DNA of 64,000 nt from an uncultured Alphaproteobacteria bacterium (GTDB lineage Bacteria; Pseudomonadota; Alphaproteobacteria; Caulobacterales; Caulobacteraceae), in contig CAIJOB010000022.1 of assembly GCA_903822175.1 (NCBI GenBank), positions 1 through 64,000 on the forward strand. The letters run 5' to 3'. Under the pieces are notes generated by a model that searched no databases, was not told where the DNA came from, and saw only the letters and a list, made by a program, of their open reading frames with translations. This document shows positions 33,461 through 41,244 of the stretch, piece by piece (position 1 is the first letter of the stretch; each line of letters starts with the position of its first letter). The position numbers were made by a program, and so were the translations under genes.

Positions 33461-34228
33461 CTAGGCCTTCAGGAACACGTGGATGTCGCCGACGTCGCCG
33501 AGCGGGATGGGGTCGCGTTCGGGGGCCAGGTGCTCGCCTGCCGCGAGCGGCGCGGGGTCGGTGTAGTAGAAGATCTGCCGTTCCAGCGAGCGGCGCAGGA
33601 CGGCGCCGCGGCCATCGAGCTCGACATATTCCATCACCTGGTCCATCCGCCCGACGTCCTCGCGGAAGCTCCGTTCACGGACATAGAGCAGCAGCCGCCC
33701 GCCGCTAGGCGCCGGCTGATCGAGCACCGGCTGACTGGGGTCGGCCGGCCCCGGCATGCGCATGATCTCGAGCCTCGGCAGGTGGAAGGCGGCCAGGCGG
33801 CCGGGCTTCAGGTGGCGGGACGCGGTGGCGAAGGTGTTCTTCCAGGCGGCGCCGCGCGGCACGTGGGCCAGGGTGAAATAGGGGCAGATGACCAGGTCGA
33901 AGGTCTGTTTGAGGTCGAGCGCGGTCATGTCGCCGCGCTTCAGCTCCACGCGCCGCGCGATTGCCGGGTCCAGCTCGGCGCGCTTGGCGCTGGCCTGGGC
34001 CAGCATGGCCGGCGCGATATCGACGCCGGTGACGGAAAAGCCGCGCTCGGCGAGCCCGAAGGTCAGCCGCCCGGTGCCGGCGCCCAGCTCCAGGATTGCG
34101 CCGCCCGGCGGGCAGAGGCTGGCGTAGATTTCCAGATCGCCCTCCAGCCGCGCGTCGGCGGCGGTCACCGTGTCGTAGAAGGCCGCGCTCAGGCCCTTCT
34201 CGGCATAGTAGGGATGGGTGGTCGCCAT
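33461..34228 (-). CDS. Class I SAM-dependent methyltransferase
   Basis: 255 residues from the ATG at 34228 (MATTHPYYAEKGLSAAFYD); a TTG at 34264 is less likely. Motif I is ILELGAGTGRLTFGLAERG, then VTGVDIAPAMLAQA and DMTALDL, the usual Methyltransf_25/11 pattern. It has no signal peptide and no recognised substrate domain. Similar proteins act on small molecules. Its stop is 2 bases from the convergent SRPBCC stop. Confidence 0.85.
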   Translation of the reverse strand: MATTHPYYAEKGLSAAFYDTVTAADARLEGDLEIYASLCPPGGAILELGAGTGRLTFGLAERGFSVTGVDIAPAMLAQASAKRAELDPAIARRVELKRGDMTALDLKQTFDLVICPYFTLAHVPRGAAWKNTFATASRHLKPGRLAAFHLPRLEIMRMPGPADPSQPVLDQPAPSGGRLLLYVRERSFREDVGRMDQVMEYVELDGRGAVLRRSLERQIFYYTDPAPLAAGEHLAPERDPIPLGDVGDIHVFLKA

Positions 34229-34356
34229 GGGGTCGCGATTGGCCTTTTGGGACAGGTTACGCAACTGTCATGCCCGATGTCGTTGCGCCGGATCAACGGC
34301 AGGGCCAAATAACAGTGACCAGGCTCGACTATGAGCCTTTTGGGGGAGCCGACCAC

Positions 34357-35034
34357 GTGACCCGAATTCGCACTCATATTGCCCGCGCGGCGCTGCTTCT
34401 GGCCGCCGCGTTCACGCTGACGGCGTGCGGCATCAACACCATCCCGACCAAGGAAGAGGCAGCCAAGGCCAAGTGGGCGGAGGTGCAGAACCAGTATCAG
34501 CGCCGAAGCGACCTGATCCCCAATCTCGTCAACACCGTGAAGGGCTACGCGGCCCAGGAGAAGTCGACGCTGGTCGAGGTGACGGAAGCCCGCGCCTCGG
34601 CGACCCAGGTGAAGGTCGATGCGTCGACGATCACCAACCCGGCGCAGTTCCAGCAATACGCCCAGGCGCAGGACAAGCTGTCGGGCGTGCTCGGCCGGCT
34701 GATGATGATCCAGGAGAAGTACCCGGACCTGAAGTCGAACGAGAACTTCCTGGCCCTGCAGAGCCAGCTTGAGGGCACTGAGAACCGCATCGCGATCTCC
34801 AGGCGCGACTACAACGACAGCGTTCAGGACTTCAACACGACGCTGCGGACGTTCCCGCAGGTGTTCTGGGCCAAGTCGATGTACTCGAGCTCCAAGCCGA
34901 TGGTGCTGTTCTCGGCGACCGCCTCGGCCCAGTCGGCCCCGACGGTGAGCTTCGACACCACGCCGCCGCCGCCGCCCGCCGGCGTCACCCCCGGCAGCCC
35001 GCCGCCCGCGACTCCGGCTCCGGCGACGAAGTGA
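34357..35034 (+). CDS. lemA: LemA family lipoprotein
   Basis: 225 residues from the GTG at 34357, with GGGGGAG 8 bases before it. A lipoprotein signal with lipobox LTAC is followed by the LemA coiled domain: NQYQRRSDLIPNLVNTVKGYA (core RRSDLIPNLV), VTEARASATQ and SRRDYNDSVQDFNT. The C terminus is a 35-residue Pro-rich tail. LemA proteins are helical bundles at the membrane, often coded next to TPM-domain proteins, as here. Role unknown. The TGA stop overlaps a GTG of the next frame. Confidence 0.92.
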   Translation: MTRIRTHIARAALLLAAAFTLTACGINTIPTKEEAAKAKWAEVQNQYQRRSDLIPNLVNTVKGYAAQEKSTLVEVTEARASATQVKVDASTITNPAQFQQYAQAQDKLSGVLGRLMMIQEKYPDLKSNENFLALQSQLEGTENRIAISRRDYNDSVQDFNTTLRTFPQVFWAKSMYSSSKPMVLFSATASAQSAPTVSFDTTPPPPPAGVTPGSPPPATPAPATK

Positions 35035-35054
35035 TCGCGGTGGCGCCTCGGTTC

Positions 35055-35179
35055 AGTTCCTCCCCCGCTCGCGGGGGAGGTGTCGCCGAAGGTGACGGAG
35101 GGGGCGTTGGGGCCGTGCGTCGGCAGCGCCCCCTCCACCGCTTCGCGGTCCCCCTCCCCCGTTTTACGGGGCAGGAACT
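35055..35179. repeat. Composite inverted repeat, copy 3 (type B), read through in the TPM gene
   Basis: The left unit (35055-35106) is a hairpin cctcccccgctcgcgggggagg plus gtcgccgaaggtgac, ending ggagggggcg. The right unit (35124-35179) is its inverted match: cgccccctccaccgcttcgcgg, then cctcccccgttttacgggg and aggaact. It lies between lemA and the TPM signal peptide and stays open in the TPM frame. The sequence gtgcg.cggcagcgccccctccac at 35115 recurs in copy 6 at 59474 (minus strand). Confidence 0.85.
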
Positions 35180-35987
35180 GCGGCGGCTCTCCACGCTCTG
35201 CCTAGCCACGATCATCACGTTCTTCGTCCTGACGACCGTCGCCTTCGCCGCGGCGCCGAAGTTTCCGGCTCTGACGGGCCGCGTGGTTGACGACGCGCAC
35301 ATGTTGTCGCCGGCGACGACTCAGAAGCTGACCGAGGAACTCGCGGCCCTGGAGCAGCAGACCGGGCACCAGATCGTGGTGGCCACCGTGCCCGACCTGC
35401 AGGGCCATGAGATCGAGGACTACGGCTATCAGCTGGGGCGGACTTGGCTGTTGGGCCGCAAGGGCGTCAACGACGGGGCGATCCTGCTGGTGGCGCCCAG
35501 CGAACATAAGGTCCGGATCGAGGTGGGCTATGGCCTGGAGCCGGTGCTGACCGACGCCATGACGAGCGTCATCCTCAACAGCAAGGTCCTGCCGCAGTTC
35601 AAGGCCGGTCACATGGAGCAGGGCGTGGTCGACGGGGCCGAGGCCCTGATCGCCCAGGCCGGGCTGCCGGACGACCAGGCCAAGGCCAATGTCGCCCAGG
35701 CCGACGCGGCGAACGCGAGCCAGGATCGCGCGTCGACGCCGCGCGACTCGCGCCGCGGCTTCCCGATCATCGGCATCCTGTTCGTGGTCTTCTGGGTGCT
35801 GTCGATCCTGATGCGCGGACGCCGCGGCACGGGCGGCCTGTGGTGGCTGCCCTTCCTGTTCCTGGGCGGCGGGCGCGGCGGCGGCTGGGGTGGTGGCGGA
35901 GGCGGCTTCGGCGGCGGAGGTGGCGGTGGCTTCTCCGGCGGCGGCGGCGGCGGATTTGGCGGCGGCGGATCGTCGGGGAGCTGGTGA
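35115..35987 (+). CDS. TPM-domain protein with a repeat-encoded leader (YgcG-like)
   Basis: 290 residues if started at the GTG at 35115 inside the repeat; a GTG at 35031 overlapping the lemA stop is also possible, and there is no ATG/GTG/TTG nearer to the signal peptide. The leader RRQRPLHRFAVPLPRFTG precedes a hydrophobic core (LATIITFFVLTTVAFA). The TPM domain (about 45-180) has VDDAHMLSP, TGHQIVVATVPDL, NDGAILLVAP and VRIEVGYGLEPVLTD. One helix (FPIIGILFVVFWVLSILM) and a very Gly-rich tail follow. TPM proteins may act in membrane-complex repair or phosphatase-like work. The stop overlaps the next start. Confidence 0.85.
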   Translation: MRRQRPLHRFAVPLPRFTGQELRRLSTLCLATIITFFVLTTVAFAAAPKFPALTGRVVDDAHMLSPATTQKLTEELAALEQQTGHQIVVATVPDLQGHEIEDYGYQLGRTWLLGRKGVNDGAILLVAPSEHKVRIEVGYGLEPVLTDAMTSVILNSKVLPQFKAGHMEQGVVDGAEALIAQAGLPDDQAKANVAQADAANASQDRASTPRDSRRGFPIIGILFVVFWVLSILMRGRRGTGGLWWLPFLFLGGGRGGGWGGGGGGFGGGGGGGFSGGGGGGFGGGGSSGSW

Positions 35988-36688
35988 TGAAGACCCTCAG
36001 TCCTTCAGACCTCACCGCCATCGAGGCGGCCGTGCGCGCCGCCGAGGCCAAGACCACCGGCGAAATCTACTGCATCGTCACCGAGGAGAGCGCCCACTAC
36101 ACCGAGGTGGTGATCGCCTGGGCGACGGTGGTGGCCCTCTTGGGGCCGGCTCTCCTGCTGCTGGGCGGCGTGCATGTGACCATCCCTGACCTCTTCAACA
36201 GCTGGAGCGCGTCCGACGTCGGCGCGGCCATCGAGACGGCGGTGCGCCGGGCGCTGGAAGGCGCGATCGTGGTGCAGGGTCTGCTGTTCATCGTGACCGC
36301 CGCCATCGTGGCGGTCCCCGACGTGCGGCGGTTCCTGACGCCCAGAGGCCTCAAGCGCCTTCGGGTGCAGCGCCGCGCGGCCGAGCAGTTCATCGCCAAG
36401 AACCTGCACCTGACCCGCGAGCGGACCGGCGTGATGATCTTCGTCTCGCTGGGTGAGCGGATGGCCGAGCTGATCGCCGACGAGGGCATCGCCGACCACG
36501 TCGAGCCGCATGTCTGGGACAAGGCGATGGCGGCCCTGACCGCGGGCTTAAGGGACGGCAAGGTCGAGGAAGGCTTCGCCGCCTGTATCGGCCTGTGCGG
36601 CGAGGTGCTCGCCGAGAAGTTCCCGGAACACGCCGGCGACAACCCTAACGAGTTGCCTGACGCTGTGGTGGTGCTGCCCCGTCCCTGA
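35987..36688 (+). CDS. TPM-domain integral membrane protein
   Basis: 233 residues from the ATG at 35987, overlapping the TPM stop by one base (TGATG). The N-terminal part holds AIEAAVRAAEAKTTGEIYCIV with TTGEI, the same start as TPM domains; two helices (VVIAWATVVALLGPALLLLGG, VVQGLLFIVTAAIVAV) follow; and the soluble half has RAAEQFIAKNLHLTRERTGVMIFVS (core TRERTGVMIFVSL) and LIADEGIADHV. So it is a second TPM family member in the LemA operon: lemA, TPM, TPM. Function unknown. Confidence 0.85.
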   Translation: MKTLSPSDLTAIEAAVRAAEAKTTGEIYCIVTEESAHYTEVVIAWATVVALLGPALLLLGGVHVTIPDLFNSWSASDVGAAIETAVRRALEGAIVVQGLLFIVTAAIVAVPDVRRFLTPRGLKRLRVQRRAAEQFIAKNLHLTRERTGVMIFVSLGERMAELIADEGIADHVEPHVWDKAMAALTAGLRDGKVEEGFAACIGLCGEVLAEKFPEHAGDNPNELPDAVVVLPRP

Positions 36689-36830
36689 GGCGGAAACCCT
36701 GAGATAGACCTGGGTTGAGGCAATCCGCCGCACCCGGGTTCGCCAAGCTCAACCATAGTTCTTCTGGTATTGCCCCGCTGTCCTGGCCGCTACAGATTGC
36801 GGTCACGGTTGGGCGGGAAGCGAAACCCAA

Positions 36831-37649
36831 GTGAACGCTTCGGGCGAAGAGTTGGGCGCGCAAGATCCGATCGTGCGGTGGTCTACCGACGCGACCGCCC
36901 TCGGTATGGCGTTCGTCCTCGAGAGCAAATCGGTCCCCGGCGACAATCAGAAGTGGTCGCGGCGGTTCGTGTTCGCCGGCCCCCGCTGCCTGGGTGTCAA
37001 CGGCGTCGAGGCCGCGGTGATCATGGGCGACGCCCAGGTGTTCTTCGACATGATCCTGCCGGAGCACCGCGCCGCCTATGCCGCCGCCGAGGCTCAGGCG
37101 CTGGCCGAGCTGAAACCCTTCGACGTCGAGGTCGCCATGCGCCGCGCCGACGGCGAGGTGCGCTGGCACCGGATCGCGGCCCTGCTGCGCGTCCAGCCGG
37201 ACGGGGCGGTGTTCTGGGACGGCCTGCAGGTCGATGTCACCGACCGCCGCCAGTTGGCCGCCGCGCTCTCCGAACAGCGCCGCCGACTGGAGGTGGCCGT
37301 CGAGGCGACCGGCCTGGGCTTCTGGGAATGGGACGTCGGGGCGGGCCAGGTGAATTGGTCCGAACGCAACCGCGAGCTCTTCGGTCTGGGCCCCGACGAT
37401 CCGGTGAGCACGCGGCGCTATCTGGAGCTGATCCACCCCGAGGACGTGCCGCAGGTGCGCGCCGCCTTCGAGGCGGCGCGTGCGCGGCCGCAGGGCGGCG
37501 CTTATTCCCTGGAGCACCGCATCGTCACCCCGGCCGGCGAGGTCCGCTGGATCGAGGCGCACGGCAATATCGCCAACGATCCCGAGGGCGAGGCGCGCCT
37601 GGTGGTCGGCACCTCGCTGGATATTACCGAGCGCAAGGCCGACGAGTAG
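36831..37649 (+). CDS. PAS-PAS sensor half of a split HWE kinase
   Basis: 272 residues from a GTG. Two PAS domains are visible: the first is weak (about 30-140, ending FWDGLQVDVTDRRQ), the second strong (about 150-268), with GFWEWDVGAGQVNWSERNRELFG, of which WEWDV and RELFG are marks, then LIHPEDVPQV and VGTSLDITERKADE. The frame stops at TAG (37647-37649). The same frame goes on at once with RRTLLMGELAHRAKN of the HWE kinase. Thus it appears to be the front half of one gene broken by a nonsense codon, and would lack any output domain alone. Confidence 0.85.
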   Translation: MNASGEELGAQDPIVRWSTDATALGMAFVLESKSVPGDNQKWSRRFVFAGPRCLGVNGVEAAVIMGDAQVFFDMILPEHRAAYAAAEAQALAELKPFDVEVAMRRADGEVRWHRIAALLRVQPDGAVFWDGLQVDVTDRRQLAAALSEQRRRLEVAVEATGLGFWEWDVGAGQVNWSERNRELFGLGPDDPVSTRRYLELIHPEDVPQVRAAFEAARARPQGGAYSLEHRIVTPAGEVRWIEAHGNIANDPEGEARLVVGTSLDITERKADE

Positions 37650-37664
37650 CGCCGCACGCTCTTG

Positions 37665-38225
37665 ATGGGCGAGCTGGCGCACCGGGCGAAGAACGGCATC
37701 GCCATCCTGATGGCCATCGTCAGCCAGACCGCCCGCGGCCAGGAGAGCGTCGAGGGCTTCCTGGAGCTGATCATGGCGCGGCTGCAGGCCATGGCGGCGT
37801 CGCAGGACCTGGTGACCGAGGCGGGCGGCCGGCCCGTGCCGCTGGCCGATGTGCTGGCCAAGGCGCTGAGCCCCTTTGGCCTCAGCCGCGTCGATCTGGA
37901 GCCGGAGATGGCGCAGGTGACCCTGCGCGGCGACATGGCGATCGGCATGGGCCTCCTGGTCCACGAGATGGCCACCAATGCGGTGAAGTACGGCTCGCTG
38001 TCGGCGACGGGCGGGCGGATCGCCGTGGGCCTGGACGCGGCGCCGGAGGGCCGGGCGGCCTTCACTTGGCGCGAAGCCGGCGGTCCCGCGGTCTCGCCGC
38101 CGGCCAAGCCGGGCTTCGGCACGCGCCTGCTGCAACTGGTCCTGCGGCCGCAGGGCGGCGACGTCAGCTTCGCCTTCGACCCCGATGGTTTTCGCGCCCG
38201 CGTCGAATTCCCGACCGTGCGGTAG
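37665..38225 (+). CDS. HWE histidine kinase half of the split PAS kinase
   Basis: 186 residues from an ATG at 37665, 15 bases past the TAG and in the same frame as the PAS half. The HWE marks are all there: phospho-His in MGELAHRAKNGIAIL, N-box MGLLVHEMATNAVKYGSLS, the family WxE as FTWREAGG, and the glycine end FGTRLLQLVL. It should be active as a kinase core if made. No ribosome site is visible before the ATG, so it needs re-initiation or read-through. Alternatively the TAG is a sequencing error or a true loss of function. Confidence 0.8.
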   Translation: MGELAHRAKNGIAILMAIVSQTARGQESVEGFLELIMARLQAMAASQDLVTEAGGRPVPLADVLAKALSPFGLSRVDLEPEMAQVTLRGDMAIGMGLLVHEMATNAVKYGSLSATGGRIAVGLDAAPEGRAAFTWREAGGPAVSPPAKPGFGTRLLQLVLRPQGGDVSFAFDPDGFRARVEFPTVR

Positions 38226-38248
38226 CTAGACTGCATAACGGTCTTTTC

Positions 38249-38278
38249 TTGCTGGAATAGGCGGCTCGGCTCTAGAAT
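38249..38278 (+). promoter_or_regulatory. Possible promoter of iorAB
   Basis: ttgctg (38249-38254), 18 bases, tagaat (38273-38278) looks like a housekeeping-type -35/-10 pair. Transcription would start near 38285, right at the first hairpin. It is a weak match read by eye only. Confidence 0.3.
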
Positions 38279-38284
38279 TGAGGC

Positions 38285-38357
38285 AGTGTGCTGAATTTGA
38301 AGTTCGCCTCTTTCGGGGTCGAGCGCCGGAGCGAACTTCAAATTCAAAAAGCACACT
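38285..38357. repeat. Bulged long hairpin 1 upstream of iorA
   Basis: Left arm 38285-38307 (agtgtgct then gaatttgaagttcgc). Right arm 38331-38357 (gcgaacttcaaattc, extra aaaa, then agcacact). Two perfect stems of 8 and 15 bp are split by a 4-base bulge in the right arm; the loop is 23 bases. It is followed 15 bases later by a second hairpin of the same build. Confidence 0.9.
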
Positions 38358-38372
38358 GGAAACATTTACTTG

Positions 38373-38447
38373 CGAGTGGCCTCATCGATTCCGAAATTCG
38401 CCAGAGCCCGCCACAAGAGCTTGCGAATTTCGGAATCGGGCCACTCG
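38373..38447. repeat. Bulged long hairpin 2 upstream of iorA, with paired GANTC sites
   Basis: Left arm 38373-38401 (cgagtggcc, extra tcat, then cgattccgaaattcgc). Right arm 38423-38447 (gcgaatttcggaatcg, then ggccactcg). Stems of about 9 and 16 bp are split by a 4-base bulge in the left arm; the loop is 21 bases. GATTC (38387-38391) and GAATC (38433-38437) are CcrM-type GANTC sites and pair with each other in the stem. The right arm ends 4 bases before the iorA ribosome site. Confidence 0.9.
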
Positions 38448-38464
38448 TCCAGCGGAGGCCGGTC

Positions 38465-38929
38465 ATGCCCTACAAGCTCAACGTCAACGGCAAGGTCCTG
38501 GAGGCCGACGTCGACGCGGATACGCCTCTGCTCTGGACGCTTCGCGACACGCTGGGAATCACCGGGCCGAAGTTCGGCTGCGGGATCGCCCAGTGCGGCG
38601 CCTGCACCGTCCACATCGACGGCAAGGCGACGCGCAGCTGCGTGCTGCCGGTCTCGGCGGTGGGCGACAAGGCGGTGACCACGATCGAAGCGATGGAAAA
38701 CCATCCGATCGGCAAGAAAGTGCAGGCCGCCTGGATGGACCTGGACGTGGCCCAGTGCGGCTACTGCCAGCCGGGCCAGATCATGGCGGCGACCGCGCTG
38801 CTGGCGAAGACGCCCAAGCCCACCGACGCCGACATCGACCAGGCGATGACCAACATCTGCCGCTGCGCCACCTACACGCGGATCCGCGCGGCGATCAAAC
38901 AGGCCTCCGGTCAGAAAGTGACGGCGTAG
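38465..38929 (+). CDS. iorA: (2Fe-2S) small subunit of an isoquinoline-1-oxidoreductase-type molybdoenzyme
   Basis: 154 residues from the ATG at 38465 (CGGAGG 8 bases before it). The plant-type ferredoxin half has GCGIAQCGACTVHIDGK, with Cys ligands C-x4-C-x2-C, then RSC as fourth. The second 2Fe-2S half has QCGYCQPGQIM and NICRCATYTRI. These are the small subunits of xanthine-oxidase family enzymes that pass electrons from the Mo centre. No FAD subunit is coded nearby, as in the IorAB type, which uses cytochromes or other membrane acceptors. It is 2 bases from iorB. Confidence 0.93.
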   Translation: MPYKLNVNGKVLEADVDADTPLLWTLRDTLGITGPKFGCGIAQCGACTVHIDGKATRSCVLPVSAVGDKAVTTIEAMENHPIGKKVQAAWMDLDVAQCGYCQPGQIMAATALLAKTPKPTDADIDQAMTNICRCATYTRIRAAIKQASGQKVTA

Positions 38930-38931
38930 CC

Positions 38932-41118
38932 ATGACGCTCGAACTCACCGGCGCTTCGCGCCGCGACCTGCTGAAAGCCTCCGTCGTCGGCGGCGGCCTG
39001 GTGCTCTCCTTCTCCATCGCGCCGAAGGCCGGCGCGGCCGAGGCCGGCGCCCAGGCGCTGAACGCCTATGTGCGCATCGCGCCCAATGGCCTGGTCACCA
39101 TCATGGCCAAGAACCCGGAGATCGGTCAGGGCGTGAAGACCTCGCTGCCGATGATGATCGCCGAGGAGCTCGACGTGCTCTGGGAGAACGTCCGCATCGA
39201 GCAGGCCGACAACGATCCCAAGCTGTTCACGCGCCAGTTCGCCGGCGGCAGCCTGGCGACGCCGATGAACTATGACGACCTGCGCAAGGTCGGCGCGGTC
39301 GCCCGCGCCATGCTGGTCAACGCCGCGGCGACCGCCTGGAACTGCCCGTCCGGCGAGTGCAAGACCGCCGAGGGCCACGTGATCCACGTCTCGACCGGGC
39401 GCAAGGCGACCTACGGCTCGCTGGCCGGTCAGTGCGCCGGCGTCGCCGCGCCGGACCCCAAGACGATCCCGTTGAAGGATCCCAAGACCTACAAAATCAT
39501 CGGCCAACCCAAGCGGCAGTACGACACCAAGAAGGTCGTTACCGGCCAGCCGTTGTTCGGCATCGATGTCCGCGTGCCGGGCATGCTCTACGCGACCTTC
39601 GAGAAGGCCCCGGTGTTCGGCGCCAAGGTGGCCACCGCCGACCTGGAAGCCGCCCGCGCCGTGAAGGGCGTGAAGAAGGTGTTCATCGTCGAGGGCGGGA
39701 CCAAGCTCGACGGCCTGCTGCCCGGCGTCGCCGTGGTGGCCGACAGCTGGTGGGCGGCGCGCAAGGGCCGCAATGCGCTGAAGACCACCTGGCAGGACCA
39801 TCCGACGTCCAAGCAGTCCTCCGCCGGCTTCGACAAGCGCGCTGCGGAACTGAACGCCGGCGCGCCGCAGATGAACCTGCGCAAGGACGGCGACGTCGAC
39901 GCGGCGCTGAAGGGCGCGGCCCACACGGTCGAGGCGGCCTATGCCTATCCGTTCCTCAGCCACGCGCCGCTGGAGCCGCAGAACACCACCGCCCACTTCA
40001 AGGACGGCAAGATGGAGATGTGGGCGCCGAGCCAGAACCCGGAGCCCGGTCGCCAGCTGGTGGCCTCGACGCTGGGGATCAAGCCTGACGACATCACCGT
40101 CCACATGACCCGTTGCGGCGGCGGCTTCGGCCGGCGGCTGTCCAATGACTACATGGTCGAGGCGGCCTGGATCGCGCGGGAGGCCGGCGCGCCGGTCAAG
40201 CTCCTGTGGACCCGCGAAGACGACATGCACCACGATCTCTATCGGCCCGCCGGCTACCACTATTTCAAGGGCGGCGTGGACGATAAGGGCAATGTGGTCG
40301 CCTGGCAGGACCACTTCGTTACCTTCGGCGAGGGTGAAAAGCTGGCCTCCAGCGCCGGTATGGGCGGGACCGAGTTCCCGGCCCGTTTCGTGCCCAACTG
40401 CAAGATCGACCAGTCGACCATTCCGCTGGGCGTGCCGACCGGACCGATGCGGGCGCCGGGCTCCAACGCGCTGGCCTTCGTCAACCAGGGCTTCATCGAC
40501 GAACTGGCGCATGCCGCCGGCGCCGATCCGGTGGCCTTCAAGATGAAGCTGCTGGGCGACGCGCCGATGGTCGGAACCGGCCCCTCCGGCTACAACGCCG
40601 GGCGCATGAGGGGCGTGCTGGCCGAGGCCGCGAAGATGTCGGGCTGGGCGGCGCGCGACAAGCTGCCCAAGGGCACGGCCATGGGCGTCGCCTTCCACTA
40701 CAGCCACGCCGGCTACTTCGCCGAGGTGGTGCAGGCGACGGTCAATCCGGCCAATGGCGCCATCAAGGTCGACAAGGTCTGGGTCGCCGCTGACGTGGGC
40801 CGCCAGATCGTCAATCCGCTGGGCGCCATGAACCAGGTGCAGGGCGCGGCGATCGAGGGCCTGAGCCACGCGCTCTACCAGAAGATCACCATCGTCGATG
40901 GGGCGGCCAAGGAGAGCAATTTCTCCAACTATCCGCTGCTGCGGATGGCCGCGGCGCCGCCGGTGGAGGTGAAGTTCGTGATCACCGACTACCCGCCGAC
41001 CGGCCTGGGCGAACCCGCCCTGCCGCCGGTGATCCCGGCGCTCTGCAACGCCATCTTCGCTGCGTCGGGCAAGCGCATCCGCACGCTCCCGATCGATACG
41101 AAGCAGCTGAAGGCGTAG
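38932..41118 (+). CDS. iorB: Molybdopterin large subunit, isoquinoline-1-oxidoreductase-type
   Basis: 728 residues. A Tat-like signal SRRDLLKASVVGGG at the N terminus suggests export of the folded enzyme with its small subunit. Mo-cofactor parts follow: IAPNGLVTIMAKNPEIGQGVKT (core EIGQGVKT), RCGGGFGRR, GPMRAPGSNA and the C-terminal GLGEPALPPVIPAL with the catalytic Glu. Enzymes of this group hydroxylate aldehydes or N-heterocycles using water. The substrate here is unknown. A MoxR/CoxE pair 4 to 6 kb away may help mature the Mo centre. Codon use is as in neighbours. Confidence 0.92.
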   Translation: MTLELTGASRRDLLKASVVGGGLVLSFSIAPKAGAAEAGAQALNAYVRIAPNGLVTIMAKNPEIGQGVKTSLPMMIAEELDVLWENVRIEQADNDPKLFTRQFAGGSLATPMNYDDLRKVGAVARAMLVNAAATAWNCPSGECKTAEGHVIHVSTGRKATYGSLAGQCAGVAAPDPKTIPLKDPKTYKIIGQPKRQYDTKKVVTGQPLFGIDVRVPGMLYATFEKAPVFGAKVATADLEAARAVKGVKKVFIVEGGTKLDGLLPGVAVVADSWWAARKGRNALKTTWQDHPTSKQSSAGFDKRAAELNAGAPQMNLRKDGDVDAALKGAAHTVEAAYAYPFLSHAPLEPQNTTAHFKDGKMEMWAPSQNPEPGRQLVASTLGIKPDDITVHMTRCGGGFGRRLSNDYMVEAAWIAREAGAPVKLLWTREDDMHHDLYRPAGYHYFKGGVDDKGNVVAWQDHFVTFGEGEKLASSAGMGGTEFPARFVPNCKIDQSTIPLGVPTGPMRAPGSNALAFVNQGFIDELAHAAGADPVAFKMKLLGDAPMVGTGPSGYNAGRMRGVLAEAAKMSGWAARDKLPKGTAMGVAFHYSHAGYFAEVVQATVNPANGAIKVDKVWVAADVGRQIVNPLGAMNQVQGAAIEGLSHALYQKITIVDGAAKESNFSNYPLLRMAAAPPVEVKFVITDYPPTGLGEPALPPVIPALCNAIFAASGKRIRTLPIDTKQLKA

Positions 41119-41129
41119 GACGCCAAGGA

Positions 41130-41156
41130 CCTTCCCCGCAAGCGGGCGAGGTTTTT
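41130..41156 (+). terminator. Probable terminator of iorAB
   Basis: An imperfect GC stem (ccttccccgc with gcgggcgagg, two-base loop aa) is followed by ttttt (41152-41156), 12 bases past the iorB stop. Confidence 0.6.
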
Positions 41157-41244
41157 GACACCGATGCCCCTTGGCCTCAGCCCTCAGGTCGGCACAATGC
41201 CCTGAGGCGGCGCCAGACCGCTTGTTCGATGCGGGGACGGCACG

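Noticed and set aside
35870-35975. Gly-rich repeat DNA (ggcggcggc runs), first thought to be a tandem-repeat locus
   Set aside because: It codes the Gly-rich C-terminal tail that TPM-domain proteins usually have.
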